Assembly: GCA_021432635.1 (NCBI GenBank) | Contig: MU270052.1 | Coordinates: forward strand, 528,137-592,136 | Length of the DNA stretch: 64,000 nt | Direction: 5' to 3' | DNA from: Thozetella sp. PMI_491 | Lineage: Eukaryota; Ascomycota; Sordariomycetes; Chaetosphaeriales; Chaetosphaeriaceae | In this document: piece by piece, positions 33,535 through 47,175 of the stretch | Layout of the letters: every line of letters starts with the position of its first letter | Numbering within the stretch: the stretch's first letter is position 1 | The notes under the pieces: model-generated | The model's database searches: none | The model's input: the letters and a program-made list of their open reading frames with translations, nothing else | Told to the model about the DNA's origin: nothing | Translations under genes and position numbers: made by a program

Positions 33535-36500
33535 CCTTCTTGGGCATCTGCAGTGCGACGCCCAGTCCTAGGGGAAAGGGACAAGACAACAATAATACGG
33601 CTTATTCCGGTCGCTATTGCAATGGTTACTACAACACCGGTGAACACTGAGTTGGTGGGTGCTCAACTCGGGTGTTGAGGAATTACCTCAGATCGACCCT
33701 ACTCCTAGCTTCTTTTCGAGCAACTTGACCCCAACCCCCCCGCGTTTTGTCGCCCTTGGTTTCAATATAGCCATCTGAGGTCATCCGGGGAAAGGAAACG
33801 AGCTTCCCGGCCACCCCGTAGGGGGATGGGGGTAAGACAGGCAACGAGGCCGTGACTGTGTGGATGCTCCAGGCATACAATAGTTTCTAACTGAGCTCAC
33901 ATTGTCGAACCAGAAATACAGATGCCAATAAGACGCAATCTCCGGGCTGAGGAAGGAGACAGCCACCGTGGCAATGGCTGATGCTTCACCGTTTCGTGCC
34001 TCGAAATGTCCATTTCAGGAGGGGCGATTAGCAAGCCCGCATCCTCTCGAATCGGCCAGTTTGTACATTGATCGCCGGAGGCCGTGTGCTATTGCAGGAA
34101 TCTCGCTTCTCTGCCCTTAGAATTGGCTGCCTCGAGAGTCTCACCAGCCATGTTCCAGCCTGTGTCACTCCCGACGGCCAAATTAACGAGACACATCGGG
34201 GTGGCGGCCGAGGGGATGGAGGTGAGATGAGACGGACCTCAGTGTTTCCTAGACCTTCCCGCCAATGCGGCGCCTGCACACACGGCAAGTGCAGCCGTGG
34301 GCCGGTGAGGTAGCTGAACATCGCCATTTTTACCCAACTTGTGCCTCGCACTCTGTGTTCCCTCGGGATGAAATGGCCCCGAGGCTGGGAGACAGCGTCG
34401 GACTCGAGATATTCACGCCCGCCGCGTGATCGAGACGGGAAGGGGGAGGGAGGGAAGAGCAATATCGTATCGGCTGCAAGACCGACGCTCAGCCCATTGC
34501 AACCCGCCCCGTCTGGGGCAAGATGATCGTGGCCAATGGCTTGGTGAAGGTCTTGTACCACGGCGCCTATTTTGCGGCCGAGAACCCGTGGGATGGATCC
34601 TCAGCTCTAGGTTGAGCATCTAGGAGCCGGGTTGTCCCAGGCAGCGTGGTAACCGATCACCGGCCAATATAGAACAAATGAAGGTGGCCAGCCTTGCCGT
34701 GTCCCAGGAACGACCAAGACCTCCAGCCCGGGTGCGCTATAAACCCGAGACGGGCGATCGCATGTGGGAGGGCACAGACGATGCCAGGCGATGCGAGAGC
34801 AATTTACGCTCATTAATTCACCGGCTCGCCTTGTGATTCCTGGGACCCAATGGGGGCCGCGGTGTGCCGTGGCCGAGGCCTTCTGCAAGCAATCGCTTCG
34901 AAATGCCGGGGAGCCAAGGCACAGCAGGAGCTGCAGATGACGCGTCGGTTCCAGATGTGTCGCCGATTGGGCCTATCCGAGCGCATCTCGACCTCGTTGG
35001 CATCAACGAGGCGCTTGTTTGTAGACGGCCCTTCATGTGAACGAAGGCCGTATGCATGGTCAGATCGGTATGTGTTCTACCCTATCATGCCCGGTTAAGC
35101 GGGATGACCTGCAGCCCAACGCTGGGCAAATGACCCTCTGCAGACACGTCAAGGTCGATGCTGACTCAACTTGACAGAGTCTCACGGGTTGTCTTGCCCA
35201 CGGCCGGACGGCGCAGCACATTTGAAGAAGCATCAAGGCTTGGGGTCGACACGGGAAATTGTCAGCGTTGCTCGGTGTACGCAAGGCTGCTTGCGGAACG
35301 GCGAGTTCGTATATCCTTCAACCCCCGGGACATGGCAATGATCCTGGGCCTTTGGGCATGGTTGCGACCTCAAGCCTGAGGACGAGGCCGTGGAGGAGCC
35401 AATTACCTGCATTTGGCAAGTAACAATCCTCAGCGAAGTACACTGCATAGCTAGTTCGCGCCACTGAGCACCGGGGGGGATAGGGAGACGCGCATTGCAC
35501 AGAACCTTGCGCAAGACGACAGACCAGACGAAGGATGTTCGAGGGATACCAGCACGGGCAGCGTGGGTGGCGGACGAGCCCCCACGTACCCCGGTCAGGG
35601 AGGATCGGAAAGATAAACCGTTAAGCTCCACGATTCTGACCACCGGAATGCACCTAGATCCTCAGCAGCTGCAAAACGAGCGCGAATGGCGCCTGCATGG
35701 CCGAAGTGTTATCTCATCAAGGGGCGGACGCTCCCGCGATGCTGAGCTTACCTCCCTACCCTCCTAATTCGTAGCTTAGCTTCCTAGTCCGAGGAATAGA
35801 CTAGCCATGGTCTCAACTGCTATCGGGCTAGCCAGTTCGCTTCGCCTCCGCTGGCGAGGCCAGGCGACTGGCATTTACCTTTGGAGCTCGCTTCCAGGAA
35901 CACAAGTCGGTCCTGACGGACGACGAGGCGCCAACGTAAGCGATAGATTGCACCACCGTTGCATTGCTCTCTTCGTCACCAGGAAGACTCCCTTGAGGGA
36001 TGGATGACCCGGAATTCTTGGCACGGGTGAGTCGCCGGGGGGGCTGGAGAGTGGCGAGCGGTGCAGACCCTTGGAGCAATATCGAGCTGCCATTCTCGGG
36101 CATGGTTTCTCGGTTACGATTGGAATCGCCGGGGCCAAATGCTGGCACCCCGTAGTAAACCGTTGCGCCGGGCGCGGCGCCGCTCACAGTTCTGGGCTGG
36201 GAAAGCCGCGTCGTGTCGGGACCGGTGATGTCCCAAAGGGTTGCAGTCTGGGTGGTTCAAGCCCGCAGTACGGTTGTCCCGGATGCGTGGGCATCAGGAT
36301 GACGGGCGCTATGCTGCAGGGAACTCCTCATGGCGCCCATAGTCTCACGGCCAGGCAGAGGAGGAACACATTGCATGCGGCCCACCTGCGAAAAGGGACG
36401 GCCTACGTAGTAAACATGCAGCCTGAGGCGTCCACCTCGCGATGCCAATGGCGAATCATCACCACGTGGCACGGTCGAGCAGCTCCCGGGAGATGACTTC

Positions 36501-39478
36501 CTTGGGGAGGTGCATCGCAGTGCAGGCAAACATTCCTTTGGCGATAAGATGGGTGCAATGGGCACCTGCGGTTGGTCTCTCCGACCCAGATGTGGCTTTT
36601 CTGAGGATCATTATGAATCCATGAGCCACTCCATTCCGTGGATGGTCCGGGCGTGGCTTTCCTGTGGACGTCTGCACGAGCAGCTGGGCTGCAGGCCACG
36701 AGGAGAAGGAAGAGCTAGGCTATGGAGTTCAGACGAAGGACGGCAGGCAGGGCGAAAGCTTCAGCTGCGGGTTCGTGCTCGCCTTGCCTGCCCACTCATC
36801 TGGGGAAGCCGCACTCTGCTAAAATGTGTTGGCTGTCTCACTCATTGCGGCGGTGACGCGCTGACTCAGGCTGGCTGTTCCTGCCCGAACCTGCCTCTTT
36901 TTCGCCCTATGGAGTACTCTTCGCAGCCTGTCTCTCTGCGTCCGAATGCAGTTCTTCCCCTCGACAGGCCCAAGACATGTCAGAAGTAATCACACGGCTT
37001 CGTGACCCATCGCCAATTGAATGCCTGTGCTACTCGTATCATGGGTGGATGTGGGGGTTAGCCGCCGGAGCGCACGTCAATGACGCGTTGCCCGCGGTCG
37101 CAGGGACTGAATCGAGTGACACGCTCAGGCAGAGAGAGTCACTTGAGCACTCGTCGGTAGCAAGAATTGGCCGACCTCGCCCCTCGGCTGTCTTTCAAGC
37201 TTCCTCATTGGGGATGAAGGCCCGACACCAGGACACGCTCGTTGGCGCAATTGCTGGAATCTCGATATCAATGCATTGCGCACACATGACCCCCGGGAGC
37301 ATGGCCAACAACAAACCCTTTTTTTGGCAGGCCGTTTGGGTTTGGCCCCGCGACTCAGCCTGTGGGCGGCCCCGAAGCGAAGCCGGGGGCGAACTCATGA
37401 TCCCGAGGTCGCGGTTCAGGGCCAGCTCCCAGTCCTGACATTGTCTCACCCTCGAGTCCACTGACTCCCTCGCCAGCGCAACCTTTACACGCGGCAGCCT
37501 CTCAGCGGTTCCTGGCTATAGTTGGGGTCGATTACCACACCACTGCTGAGACAAAAGCGACGCTGGCGGAGCTTCGCGCCGACAATTACGAGGGCGACCT
37601 ACTAACATTGAACCCCTCCCACCCTCTCGCCTCTGGATGACACCTAGGGGAGGGGGGGACGTCGTTTGCTAAGCGCATATGTAATGACACCTATGAGGCA
37701 TCTCTTTTAGGCCAGCATCACCATCGTGCTGCCAAAAACAGTCGGCACACTCCAAGCTGATGGATGGTTGCGCAGTGATAAGCGCTGAGACAGGGCCGAT
37801 CAGCGCAAGATATTTTGGGCCCCGGGCCCCGGCAAGGCTGAGGATTTGACCTCATGACCCTTTCTTGCAGCGGCTATTCCCCCTGGCGTGCCGACTGTAA
37901 CGGCCACCGCGGCGGCACATTGGGTAGCTTGTCAATGCGGGCTGAATATGGCTGAGGTGCTGCAGCCAACTCCGCCCCCAAGTGACGGGCTCCTTCATTG
38001 GCGATCGACAAATGCCGTGCTGCGCAGACGCACTGCACACCACGGCTGATACCATGTCCACTGGCGCACCAACAAGGGCGCCCGGCGCGTTGATGCACGG
38101 TTAGTCAGAAGACCGCCTTGCCTCCTTGACATGTCATCAACTCCAGGCCAACACCAGGCCAAGTAAGTTAGTAAGGATGGCGCGCCCTGAGCAGCCGCCG
38201 GGGCACAACGGCGTTCCTACAATTCCATGGGGGACGCCTGTCTGCCTAGGATGACCCGGCGGTGCTGCATTACCCAATTGATCAATAAATCCATCAATTT
38301 ATTCCCGAGCAGCACCTCGCAGGATATCCAGAACATCGCCTTTGAGGGGAAGTAACGTATGGCTGGGTTGCCCGAGGTCACCTGGGCGATTTCGATAGAC
38401 CAGGATGTCGCTTAAACTAGCAAAGTTCATCTGGTCTACCTTCGGCTACCCCAAGGCTGCGGGGATGGCCATGCTACTCAGAATCCTCGGAACGCGACTA
38501 CCGTTAGAATACAGAAATCTTGCCTTTGATTCCCCGCTAGGCCGCCTTATGCTAGTATGTGCGATGGGCGACTGCCGAGGCGGAGGTGTCCTCGTGCCTA
38601 GCTTTTGCTACCCTCTGTAGGGACGGAGACGCTCCCCAGGAGCGACTCGGCAACACTCGGGTGGAGCTGGCCCGAGGTCCGGGACACATCCGCCGCTTCA
38701 CCTCGGCGAATGTCTCGTGGCCTCGCTAGTATTACCTCCGTAATGGCTGGCGACTGCCGCCCCCTAGGAGGTCATTACAGGACCCTGCAATATTACGGAT
38801 CACCTTCGGAACGCAACAGCGGCTATTGCCCTACAGCCACCAGTTGCGGCGCGGTTCGCAAACTCCACCACGACGGTGGGTTCCTTAGGATTTGTGCCCA
38901 GCCTGACGGTTATATTGCAGCATGCAGGAGCCGGCGCTCCCGAAAGGTTGGGAACTTAGCTGGGCCGGCCCCTGGCAGGGCAGGTATTAGAGACTCCTTG
39001 GTGTCCACTGCCTCGCGAGATCGCTCTGGTCACGAATGGCCATAAAGCTTACCTCCTTGGTACTTCGTAGGACTGGCATAACAACAGGGTTTGGATGGGT
39101 TGCGGCTTTCCACACCTGGATTGCCGTATCGGACAGGTGATTTCCACTGAGGCCTAGACTTACTTCCGTTGGCGCGGAAGCAGAAACCCAACCCTTCCGT
39201 TTCGCAGGGGGCATTCCGGGAGACAAAGGAGAGAGCATACCGGGGGGCGAGGCACGTGGTAGACGAGAGCCGACCTGGCCATCGCCGTCGGGTGTCGCAC
39301 CAATGAGCAGGCCTCCCGACCCGATCACACTGGTGGCGGTGGACGCTATGGCGAGAGGGGCCGACGAAATCGTCCAGGGTATTTTACTTTCAGGGTATTT
39401 TCTTGGCCGAAGGTCAGATGAGGGGGAAAGACTGGAATAAGGGTCTGTCCTAACTGATGGCGGCCGACGGTGGAGCCC

Positions 39479-39679
39479 CTAGTAAATATTACCGGACCCA
39501 AGAACCTGGCACTGGTTCTCATAGTGCGTACGGGCCCGCCAAGGAGCCTACGGTGCCATATTCAAAGAGGAAGTTTAAACCACCAAGCGCCCCCGAGAAG
39601 GCGCCGGGAAAATGACGGACGAACGAGCAAGGAGGAGCCCGCCATGGGGCCATGTCCGCACTAGACAAATATTTACTAG
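39479..39679. repeat. 201-bp segment bounded by a perfect 12-bp inverted repeat
   Basis: CTAGTAAATATT at 39479-39490 is repeated in inverted orientation as AATATTTACTAG at 39668-39679. The repeat does not extend inward and no clear target-site duplication flanks it. It could be a small MITE-like insertion or coincidence, since about one such pair is expected by chance in a window of this size. Confidence 0.3.
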
Positions 39680-40900
39680 CTCTTGGGAATGAGACCACGG
39701 GCAATTAAGCTGCATCCCAAGTGGGCAACTCCCAAGACGGCAAGTTCCAGTTCCCTCCAGGACGGGAATAACTGATATTTACTTGCGCTATGCTACCGAT
39801 AGCTGGCCTACGGATTCCGTCCCTTGCACGCCGGCCGGGCCATCCTTCGGAGCCCCGGTCCCGAGGACTACTGTACTTTATGCATATGGTGGTACGCGGA
39901 AGCATCCTTCGTCTCTATGGTCTGCCGGGCACCACCCCTTCCTACCGCGCGCAGGAATAGCAATATCCTGGGGCTGCGACAGAAATAGCGTCGCCAGGGA
40001 GGCAAAGTCCGCGGGAGGAACGATAGCGTGGCTACAGCGTTCCCTTCCTGCTCTCTACGATGCCACCTAGAGGATGGGGAGTCGCACCGTGCAGCCGTTG
40101 AGGAGGAGACTACCCCGGACCCGAAGGTGAGGTTCGCTCATGGGGGCCGCGACTCCGAGCCTGCGAGCAACGGCCCGCCCACCCTTTTCGTTCGTCGCAG
40201 CCCCCTGTCGCGGAAATGTGGGAGGGACCCGAGTATGTACGTACGTACGCGGAGACGAAGTCCGCCACGCTCCGTAAGGCACAGGCAGAGCCCAGCTGAT
40301 ACTCTGCGTTCCTGTTCCCAAACCGAGAAGAATAGATAATTTGTATTTCGGAGCTCTGGTCTATCTTCGCACCGACCTCCCATGACCTAAGCAGCTGTGA
40401 TGTGAGAATGACGCCCCGTTGTCAGCGCGGCCCGGCCTCGCGGCTTGGATCTCAGTGGCTCTCGGCAATCTGGCGAATGAGGTGGTCCGATTCTTGGGCG
40501 AGACATTTGCTCCCCCCTAGTGTCCTTGATACACTTACTACCCTTCCGTCGCATTGGCTCACCGCAAGCCATGTCTTAAGCTGCACCCGAAGGGAACGAC
40601 GGGTCGAGGTAGATAGGTGCGCATCAGTATGCTCGCGCGATTAAGCCTCGGTCGGCATGGGGGCGACATGGCCAGAACGCTCGCCTGTTATGCAGGGTGC
40701 CCTTCTCGCATCCCTCCCCAAGCGCCATTCGGCAGCAAACTTGACGTTCACTGGCCAGCCGGCCGCGTCCCGGGTCCCAGCAACCTGGTTGGTGCCCCCT
40801 CCTGGGATGAGAAGAAAGATAGCAAATATTGCGTAGCACAGGGAGGGAGAGAAGAGACCAAATAGCGAGCCCCGAGATGGGCCGGACGGCTTCCTGGCCT

Positions 40901-43900
40901 CGACGGCTGATGTGCATCGCATCGTCCAGCCAAGAGGCACCAGAGTCGTCCGAATCGGGGCAGATATGGTTTGGGGGCTGACGGCTGCGACGCCTCTCGA
41001 GCCCGATGGAATCCGAGCCAGGTGCCTCTCCTGCTTCCGTCCATTGGCCTCACCCTCACCCTCTCACCCCCTTCGGCCACGTCGACGACCGACGATGCAA
41101 CGGCAGGTCGCCCGTGAGACTGTTCTCCGAGAAGCTCCACTACACCGGTACTTGTGAAGTAGATAAAGGAATGCGAGATGAGGCCTCGACTGCTTGAGCC
41201 TCCATTGGTCACTGCAACTACCGTGCCGCCGCGACGGTTGCGCTTACGTGCGAACCCAAAAAAAAAAGCTGGTTGACCTGTTTCGATCTGTGTTTGTGCT
41301 CACGTTTCTCCCAAATTTTTGCGGCTTCTGGTTATAGCAAAAAGTCCGAGACCTCCCGTCCCACCCGTTCAACCATGGATAGGAACTTGGGCTCTCTCCG
41401 TTGCTGGCGTGGCCTGTGGGCAAGGCGTTCGCATCATGCCTGGAGGATCATACCAGAAAAGCACGGCGATCAGGGAAGGGCAATCAGCGGTCACACAGGT
41501 AGGTGCAAGGAGTTGGTAGCAGCAGCTGCTGCAACGCGTCCCTGCAATCCTGTAGACAAACGATCGCGGGGCTCCTCGGGGTACGGGGGGGGGGGGGAGA
41601 GCAGCGCAATGCATAAAGTGAGGGGCATTAGAAAGCTGGGTGGAGGTAGAGGGGGTGGGCAAAGGGCGGTGGCACAAAGTAATTTCTCTGTGCCTGTATC
41701 ACATCCCAGGAGAATTGGTTACACCAGGTTTCCCGAATGGGAGGGAGGTCGTGACCGTCCCCCCACACCCTTAAGTCTTCCCCCCCTTGTCCGGGGAATG
41801 CGATCCAGGCATCCGGCGCTCTCGTCACATATGACAGCGACCACCCTTTGCTTTCGGCTGCAAAGAGCGCCTAGAGGGCGGGCAGATCCTTGGGGCAGAG
41901 CCAGATTCCCGCACCCGCGTGTGGGCGCGCGGGTTGGCACCTCTCACAACCAACTCGGTATCCTTCTCATTTGGCGCCCTGAGCGCATTACCTTTTTTTC
42001 TATTTTTTCTTTTTATTCTTCCGAGCCTACCAAGCCCACCAGGCCTACCGCCTCCAGGCCGAGTGGTCGCATGATTGTCATTCCTTTTTTTGGGGCGCCG
42101 CTTCCGGCAGCAAACGACAGACGGCGGATTGAGCAGCCAGTAAAGTTTGCCCCCTTGGGCCGCTCAGGTCACGTTTTGCCAGCCGACACGGCTTGATTCC
42201 GCCGCCCTCCTCTTCCTTTTGACATCATAGCTCTCCCACCCTCCCCCCTTCTCTTTTTTGCGCTTCCCAGCATTCAGGAGAGCAATCAAAACCACGTGCG
42301 GCAATTTAATTGAGGCGCGAAAGTGTGTTGGCGAAGGGGAGGGGATTGCCTTCTAGAAGGAATCGGGTCGCGCGATAACACCCACCCCGGTGACCCTAGT
42401 AGCCCAAAATCGTCACCGAGGGGAGCACACCCCTACTTCTCGCTTGTAGCTTTGCGGAAATGGCAGGTTGCCAAAGGGGGGGAGGGGGGGGAAGTCGACT
42501 GCGTGCGCTCTACTGGGACCCTCCCCTTCCCCGCCCAGTACTTGCAGGACCTGGCTTTTGGGGCGTGGGGGTTCTCCCACCCCCCAGGGCTGGTGCCACG
42601 AGGCCCAGGCAGGGTGGTGATTGGCTCGAGCTATGCGGCACTGGCCCGAGCGCCTTGTCGCCTCCCGCCGCCAGCGGGAAAGTGGGGCCTGGGAAGGGAG
42701 CGGGTTTGAAGGCACCTGACCGCAACTCACTGTCCGTCCACTGGGGGGGAGTTAGGGGTAAAATCGCTTGGGTGTTTGAGAGTTGCTGCATTGCGACTCT
42801 GCAGAAGAAGGAACAGGTGAATCAAAAAAGTGATATGTTTTTGAGACGGACGATCCCGTCGAGCACCAGTGCACGACTGAGACGTTTCTTCAGCTTTGGC
42901 CGTGGTCCCTGAAGGCCAAAAAAAAGAACCAAAAACTCAGCTCCTAGGCATCCCGCAATCCCGCAATTACAACGGGTTTTGGGGCGGCTGATGGGAGGTA
43001 AGGGGAATTTTTAGCTGCTGGTTAAGCTTGTTCCAGCGCTATGGGTGATAGCAAGCAGCCAATCAGCGCCGGTTGCAACGATTGCCTATTCGGGCCTTAC
43101 AAACCAGGGCATCTTTTGGAGTCGCAAGGCCACCGGTTTCTCAACGGGACATCAACGGCAGCGCCCTGCGCGGCGCCTCATGCTCGACCCGGCCCTCGAC
43201 CTGCCATGGGATTATCGAAAGTCCCGATGCATGGCGCGGCAAGGGGGTGTCTGCACTTGGATTGAAACTAGAGTGGTACTCTGGGCCAGCAGCTGCTCGA
43301 GTACCAGTACCCGCCGTGGTGCGAAAATGGTCTGCTCTCCCCCCGGTCGCGGTGTGGCTTCTGACAAGCCCCCCCACTCTCCCCCCATCCATCATCACCT
43401 TGGGGGAGGCGATATATCATTTCCCTAGTTTGTCGGAAGTCCCTCCTGGATGCCCGGGAACCAATCTGCTGGTCCCAGCCTGCCGGTTCGATAGCTGCTA
43501 CAAGCGCTTCTTGCGGAAGCTCGCAAGCTGACCCTGTCCTGGTGAGGAGGGTCGACCAGAGGTGAGGGTGGGAGAGTGGAGGGTTTGGATCTTATGGTTT
43601 GGGTTAGCTCCTCGCATCATATATCATTTTCCCAGGATATGTTTCTCTACTGTTTGGACAAACATGCTGCTCCTCCTGCCAGTTCATCAACCCCCCTGGC
43701 TTGGAGCGTCAGACATGTTATATTTGTTAGGTTTGCTTATGATGAACGGGCCGCGGTGGGCCGCGGTGGCTCACCAAATGACGGGACAATGGCCCGTACC
43801 GCACACCGCTAGAGGATGACCGCGCGTGCGAGAAGGTGTGATGATGAACGGCCAGCAACAACATCTCCGGCACGTTCGATAATACCCATAGCTCTGGTTG

Positions 43901-46900
43901 CGGCCACCGATGGCGGGGTGCGCGACAGCCGAGGGCAACGGCACGGGATTCAACACTTTACTGGCTTGGGATGATGCGTTGGCAACGGGTCAAGCGAGGC
44001 TCACGAGACCCTCATGTGGTGACGATAGGAGCTTGCTTTGCTTGCCACGTTCCTACCTGCGCACCTGGATGTCCTCCCTTGTACCCCCAACTTGCACGCC
44101 TCACGGTTCCCACGGGCTGACCACTTCCTGTCGTCGATCCTATTGGGGGGGGAGGGGTGAGCGGGGGACCATGCCCAGCACACCTCTACCCTGCTAGAGA
44201 GGCAAGGTGTGGCACTGCAATGCGATAACGCCATCTCCCTCCTCACATCAGCCGCTGTCAAGAAAAAGCAAGAAGGCGAAATTAGGGGATTTCCGTCGTC
44301 GCTCCCGCCCGCTTCCCGAGGTGCGTGAGCAGTTTAGCTAGCACTCCACGGGAGGGGCAGGTCGAGAGGCGCACCCCCGTGATGCTTTTCTGGGTGGAGG
44401 CCTGTCGTATGCCTAGCAGTTTGTGTTGCGAGCAGCCAAAGAGAATGGGACAGGCATGGGGAGTGGTGGTGCGTGCGGTCCATTGGCTCGGTGCGCAGGA
44501 ATATTCCCAGGAAGAAGCAAAATGGCTGCCTCAGCGAGAGTCCAATTGATAAGTCAAAAAGGATCTATCTGAATATCATTGCTTCTGGTGGCCAGCACCA
44601 GGAGTCTAGAGGCAATGGATGCCGGAGCGCCCGTGGTCCAGGACACTGGGACTTGAAAGGGAGGGGGGGGGGCAGGGGGCGGATACATGAGAAGGGAGGT
44701 AAAGAAATCAGCGACAGGGAACGTGACATCGCAATCCCCCAAAATCCACCTTACGCGAGGCAGCGCAAACCGAGCCACGAGGTTGCTGTGTTGGCAAAGT
44801 GCTAAGGCGACCGCCACGAGGCTGTGAGGGAGCGGGAGGAGACCGAGCGTGGCTTGCGTTTGCCCCGGGAGCAAGAGAGCCATCCATCGGCATCGAGATC
44901 GCTTCAGGGTCTTGACCACCTGATTCCGAGGAGCGACACTTTGTCGCACCCAGCAAGGCGGTCTCGACATGAATGGAAAACTGGCATGGAGAGTCTTGTG
45001 AGCACGAACTCTGCGCAGGGACGGCGCCTGCCTAGAGGAGCCCCCGCTGGACGTATGTTCCAGGCCGCGGGGCGACGGAGACGAAGCGTCCAAGAGAGCA
45101 ATGATGGGCAGAGAATGGCCATCTGGGCTGGGCGATATCAGGGCCCCGCTTCACCCCAGGTTGCACGCAAGGAGTGGGCTGGCCGCGGTAAATGGACCTC
45201 TCTTGTGACAGAGCACATCACGCGGCCGGCCAAAAGGGGGGCGGGCGAACGAGGGGCAATCCTAAGGGCCTTGCCTACCGACCTTCCGAACAGCGCATCT
45301 ACTCCTGGTCTGGCCAGTCAATGGAGCACGATCGCGGCCGTGTCAGCACAGCACATCCTGCTGGCATCGATTCGACCACAGTGCATCCCTGACCGACGAA
45401 TTGAGCACTGCTGGCCTCGCTGCTGCCTCTTCCTCTCTGCCATTGAGATACCGCACCGGGTCCGTTGGGGATGCCGCCAATGCAATTGGGCGGGCATCGC
45501 TGCTGCGCGACGCCGGCACACTCCGGACACACGATGAGTAACTGGACTGCTAATGTGACGCACTCGTCATCCGAGTCGACCGCAAACTCCAATTGCAATT
45601 CCAATTCCTCTAGCCTCCGGCGCAACTCCAAGGACCATCGCCGGAAGCGTACTAATGATTCCCACTCCCGAACAGAGGCACGAGGTCAAAAAGAAAAAAA
45701 AATTGAAGAAAAAAGAAATGCTATGCGATACCGTCGACCTCGTCGTTGCCTCTTTAGACCGAAGGAGGACCGTAGCCCGTTGCATTCTATTTTGACGAGG
45801 CAGAAGCGACACTCGTGATCAAACCGCGACGATCCCAGCCTGTGAGTCCAAGCCGTGTTTGGAAGGGGGGCCAAAGGTCTAGGGCGGCCTTCTTCCTTAC
45901 GGACCTGTGATCCGAGGCGATGATTGCGGGGAAATGGATGTCCGGAGGTCTGGGCTGGCTGGGCGGCTGCCCAGCATCTGGGGTTGGTAAGGGCAGGTGA
46001 CTTCTGGGCCGAGGAGAGCTGGCGCGGCAGACTTGACTCGAAAACGGAGCCACCGTCTCGCGGTCCCGACGGGCTCATCCCATGGGAAGACCCCAGGACC
46101 GGTTCAGGGTTCAGTCACGAGACGCCGTCGGAACAGGAGGCGAAAAAGTTGGCCAGAGGTGTCCCGAGACGGTGAGCGGAGAATCTCCAGGTCGGAGAAA
46201 AGCCGAGGCGTACCATAGTAGGCATTTGGTCCCTGGTGCGGAGCCACCGTTTTGGCCATGGGAGATCTGGGATGGATCTTGAAGTGGAAAATGGTTCCGT
46301 TTGAGCGGCAAGGAGTGCACATGCCCGAAAAGGTTAGTTGCGTAAATCAGAGTCCATGCCATTTGGGGCAATTACGACGGAGCACTATTCCTCTTGGGGG
46401 CCTTCCCCATTCTAGCCAGGCTCGCTGGAAACCCCGCCGGGCCCTCCAGAGCATTTTCCGAATCGATTACCCGTCTTATCTTTAGCCCGAGCCTGAGAGA
46501 CGCGCCCCAGCAGGGTCCAAGAGTGAAGCCAGCAGCGTCGGTAGGAATGACGGCTCTGGCTCCCCCCATCTCCCCCCCCCTGCCAGGGCCAGGACATAGT
46601 ACGATTTGTTCGGTTGTGCTCTCGTCTTTGTGGCAATGGGATAGCCGGCCGATGGTGTGGCCGAGAGAGTTTGCTCAGAGTCTTTGTGTCTATCCGCTGT
46701 TTCTGTCCCTTGTGTCTTTCGCCCTCTGCCCCTCCCCGCGCTTGACATCATCTTGGACTCTCAACCATTTTCACCGCCCATGAGCCGGGAGAGAAGCCTC
46801 ACGTATTGCTGGAGGGGGGGGAAGGGGGGGCGGATGGACGCACAGAATAGTCCCCCAACACATCACTCTCCCAGAGAATAAGGACGAGGTCTCCGGAAGG

Positions 46901-47044
46901 TGGAGCCGGGTGGTAGGGAACTTCGGTCCAGGAAGGGGGAGGGAGGTACGTACCTACCCTTAGAACCCACCCCCTGGTCGACAGGGATCGAGGTACGTAT
47001 CTGTACGGTACCGGTCATTTCAGGGTACAAACTACAAGCGACCT
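40901..47044. other. Gene desert, right part: G-rich/C-rich tracts upstream of the DUF1752 gene
   Basis: This is non-coding by eye. It carries many polypurine or polypyrimidine stretches and G runs (for example G12 at 41585-41596, and runs near 42477, 44662 and 46815) and an A-rich patch at 45687-45719. Frames of 307 codons (41273-42196) and 237 codons (44824-45537) on the plus strand lack domain-like sequence. The right end probably includes the distal promoter of the DUF1752/DUF3295 gene. Confidence 0.4.
41585..41596. repeat. Poly-G run of 12 bases
   Basis: Twelve consecutive G on the plus strand within non-coding DNA, in a stretch that continues purine-rich (GAGAGC). Confidence 0.85.
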
Positions 47045-47175
47045 GTACGTACCTCAGTACCGCTGTTTTTGTGGTCCCCCCCTTCTGGAATTGCTTTTAC
47101 TGGGAACTCACCGCCAGCCAGCGCGCCCCCCCCTCTCCCCAGCCCATCCCACGCCTAACTAACCTCTGCCCCCAG
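47045..47175 (+). other. Candidate 5' UTR intron of the DUF1752/DUF3295 gene
   Basis: A consensus donor GTACGT at 47045 is followed by overlapping branch-like sequences CTAACTAAC at 47155-47163 and an acceptor CCCCCAG ending at 47175. The spacing from branch to acceptor is normal. Downstream of 47175 the plus strand is C/T/A-rich and G-poor up to the start codon at 47731, as in fungal leaders. Two further GTACGT sequences at about 46947 and 46993 could serve as alternative donors. Confidence 0.4.

Larger units (their letters stand above)
30501..40900. other. Gene desert, middle part: GC-rich DNA with homopolymer and short tandem tracts
   Basis: No reading frame here shows domain-like composition; all are short, overlap on both strands and are rich in R, S, P, G, C and W, as expected for GC-rich non-coding DNA. 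Noteworthy tracts (listed separately) are a 7-mer tandem repeat near 31405, a C11G8 block at 32408 and a G21 run at 33514. A TATAAAC occurs near 34738 without a gene behind it. I found no tRNA A/B-box pair, rRNA or transposase/reverse-transcriptase signature. Confidence 0.4.

Noticed and set aside
41273-42196. 307-codon open frame on the plus strand
   Set aside because: It has low-complexity, proline/arginine/glycine-rich composition, passes through G and T homopolymers, and shows no domain-like segment.
43470-43520. GGTTCGATAGC resembling a tRNA B-box, and a similar GGTTCAAGCCC near 36255
   Set aside because: No A-box at the right distance and no acceptor-stem pairing could be found for either.
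44824-45537. 237-codon open frame on the plus strand
   Set aside because: It has a random-looking composition rich in R and S, with overlapping frames on the opposite strand; nothing supports coding.
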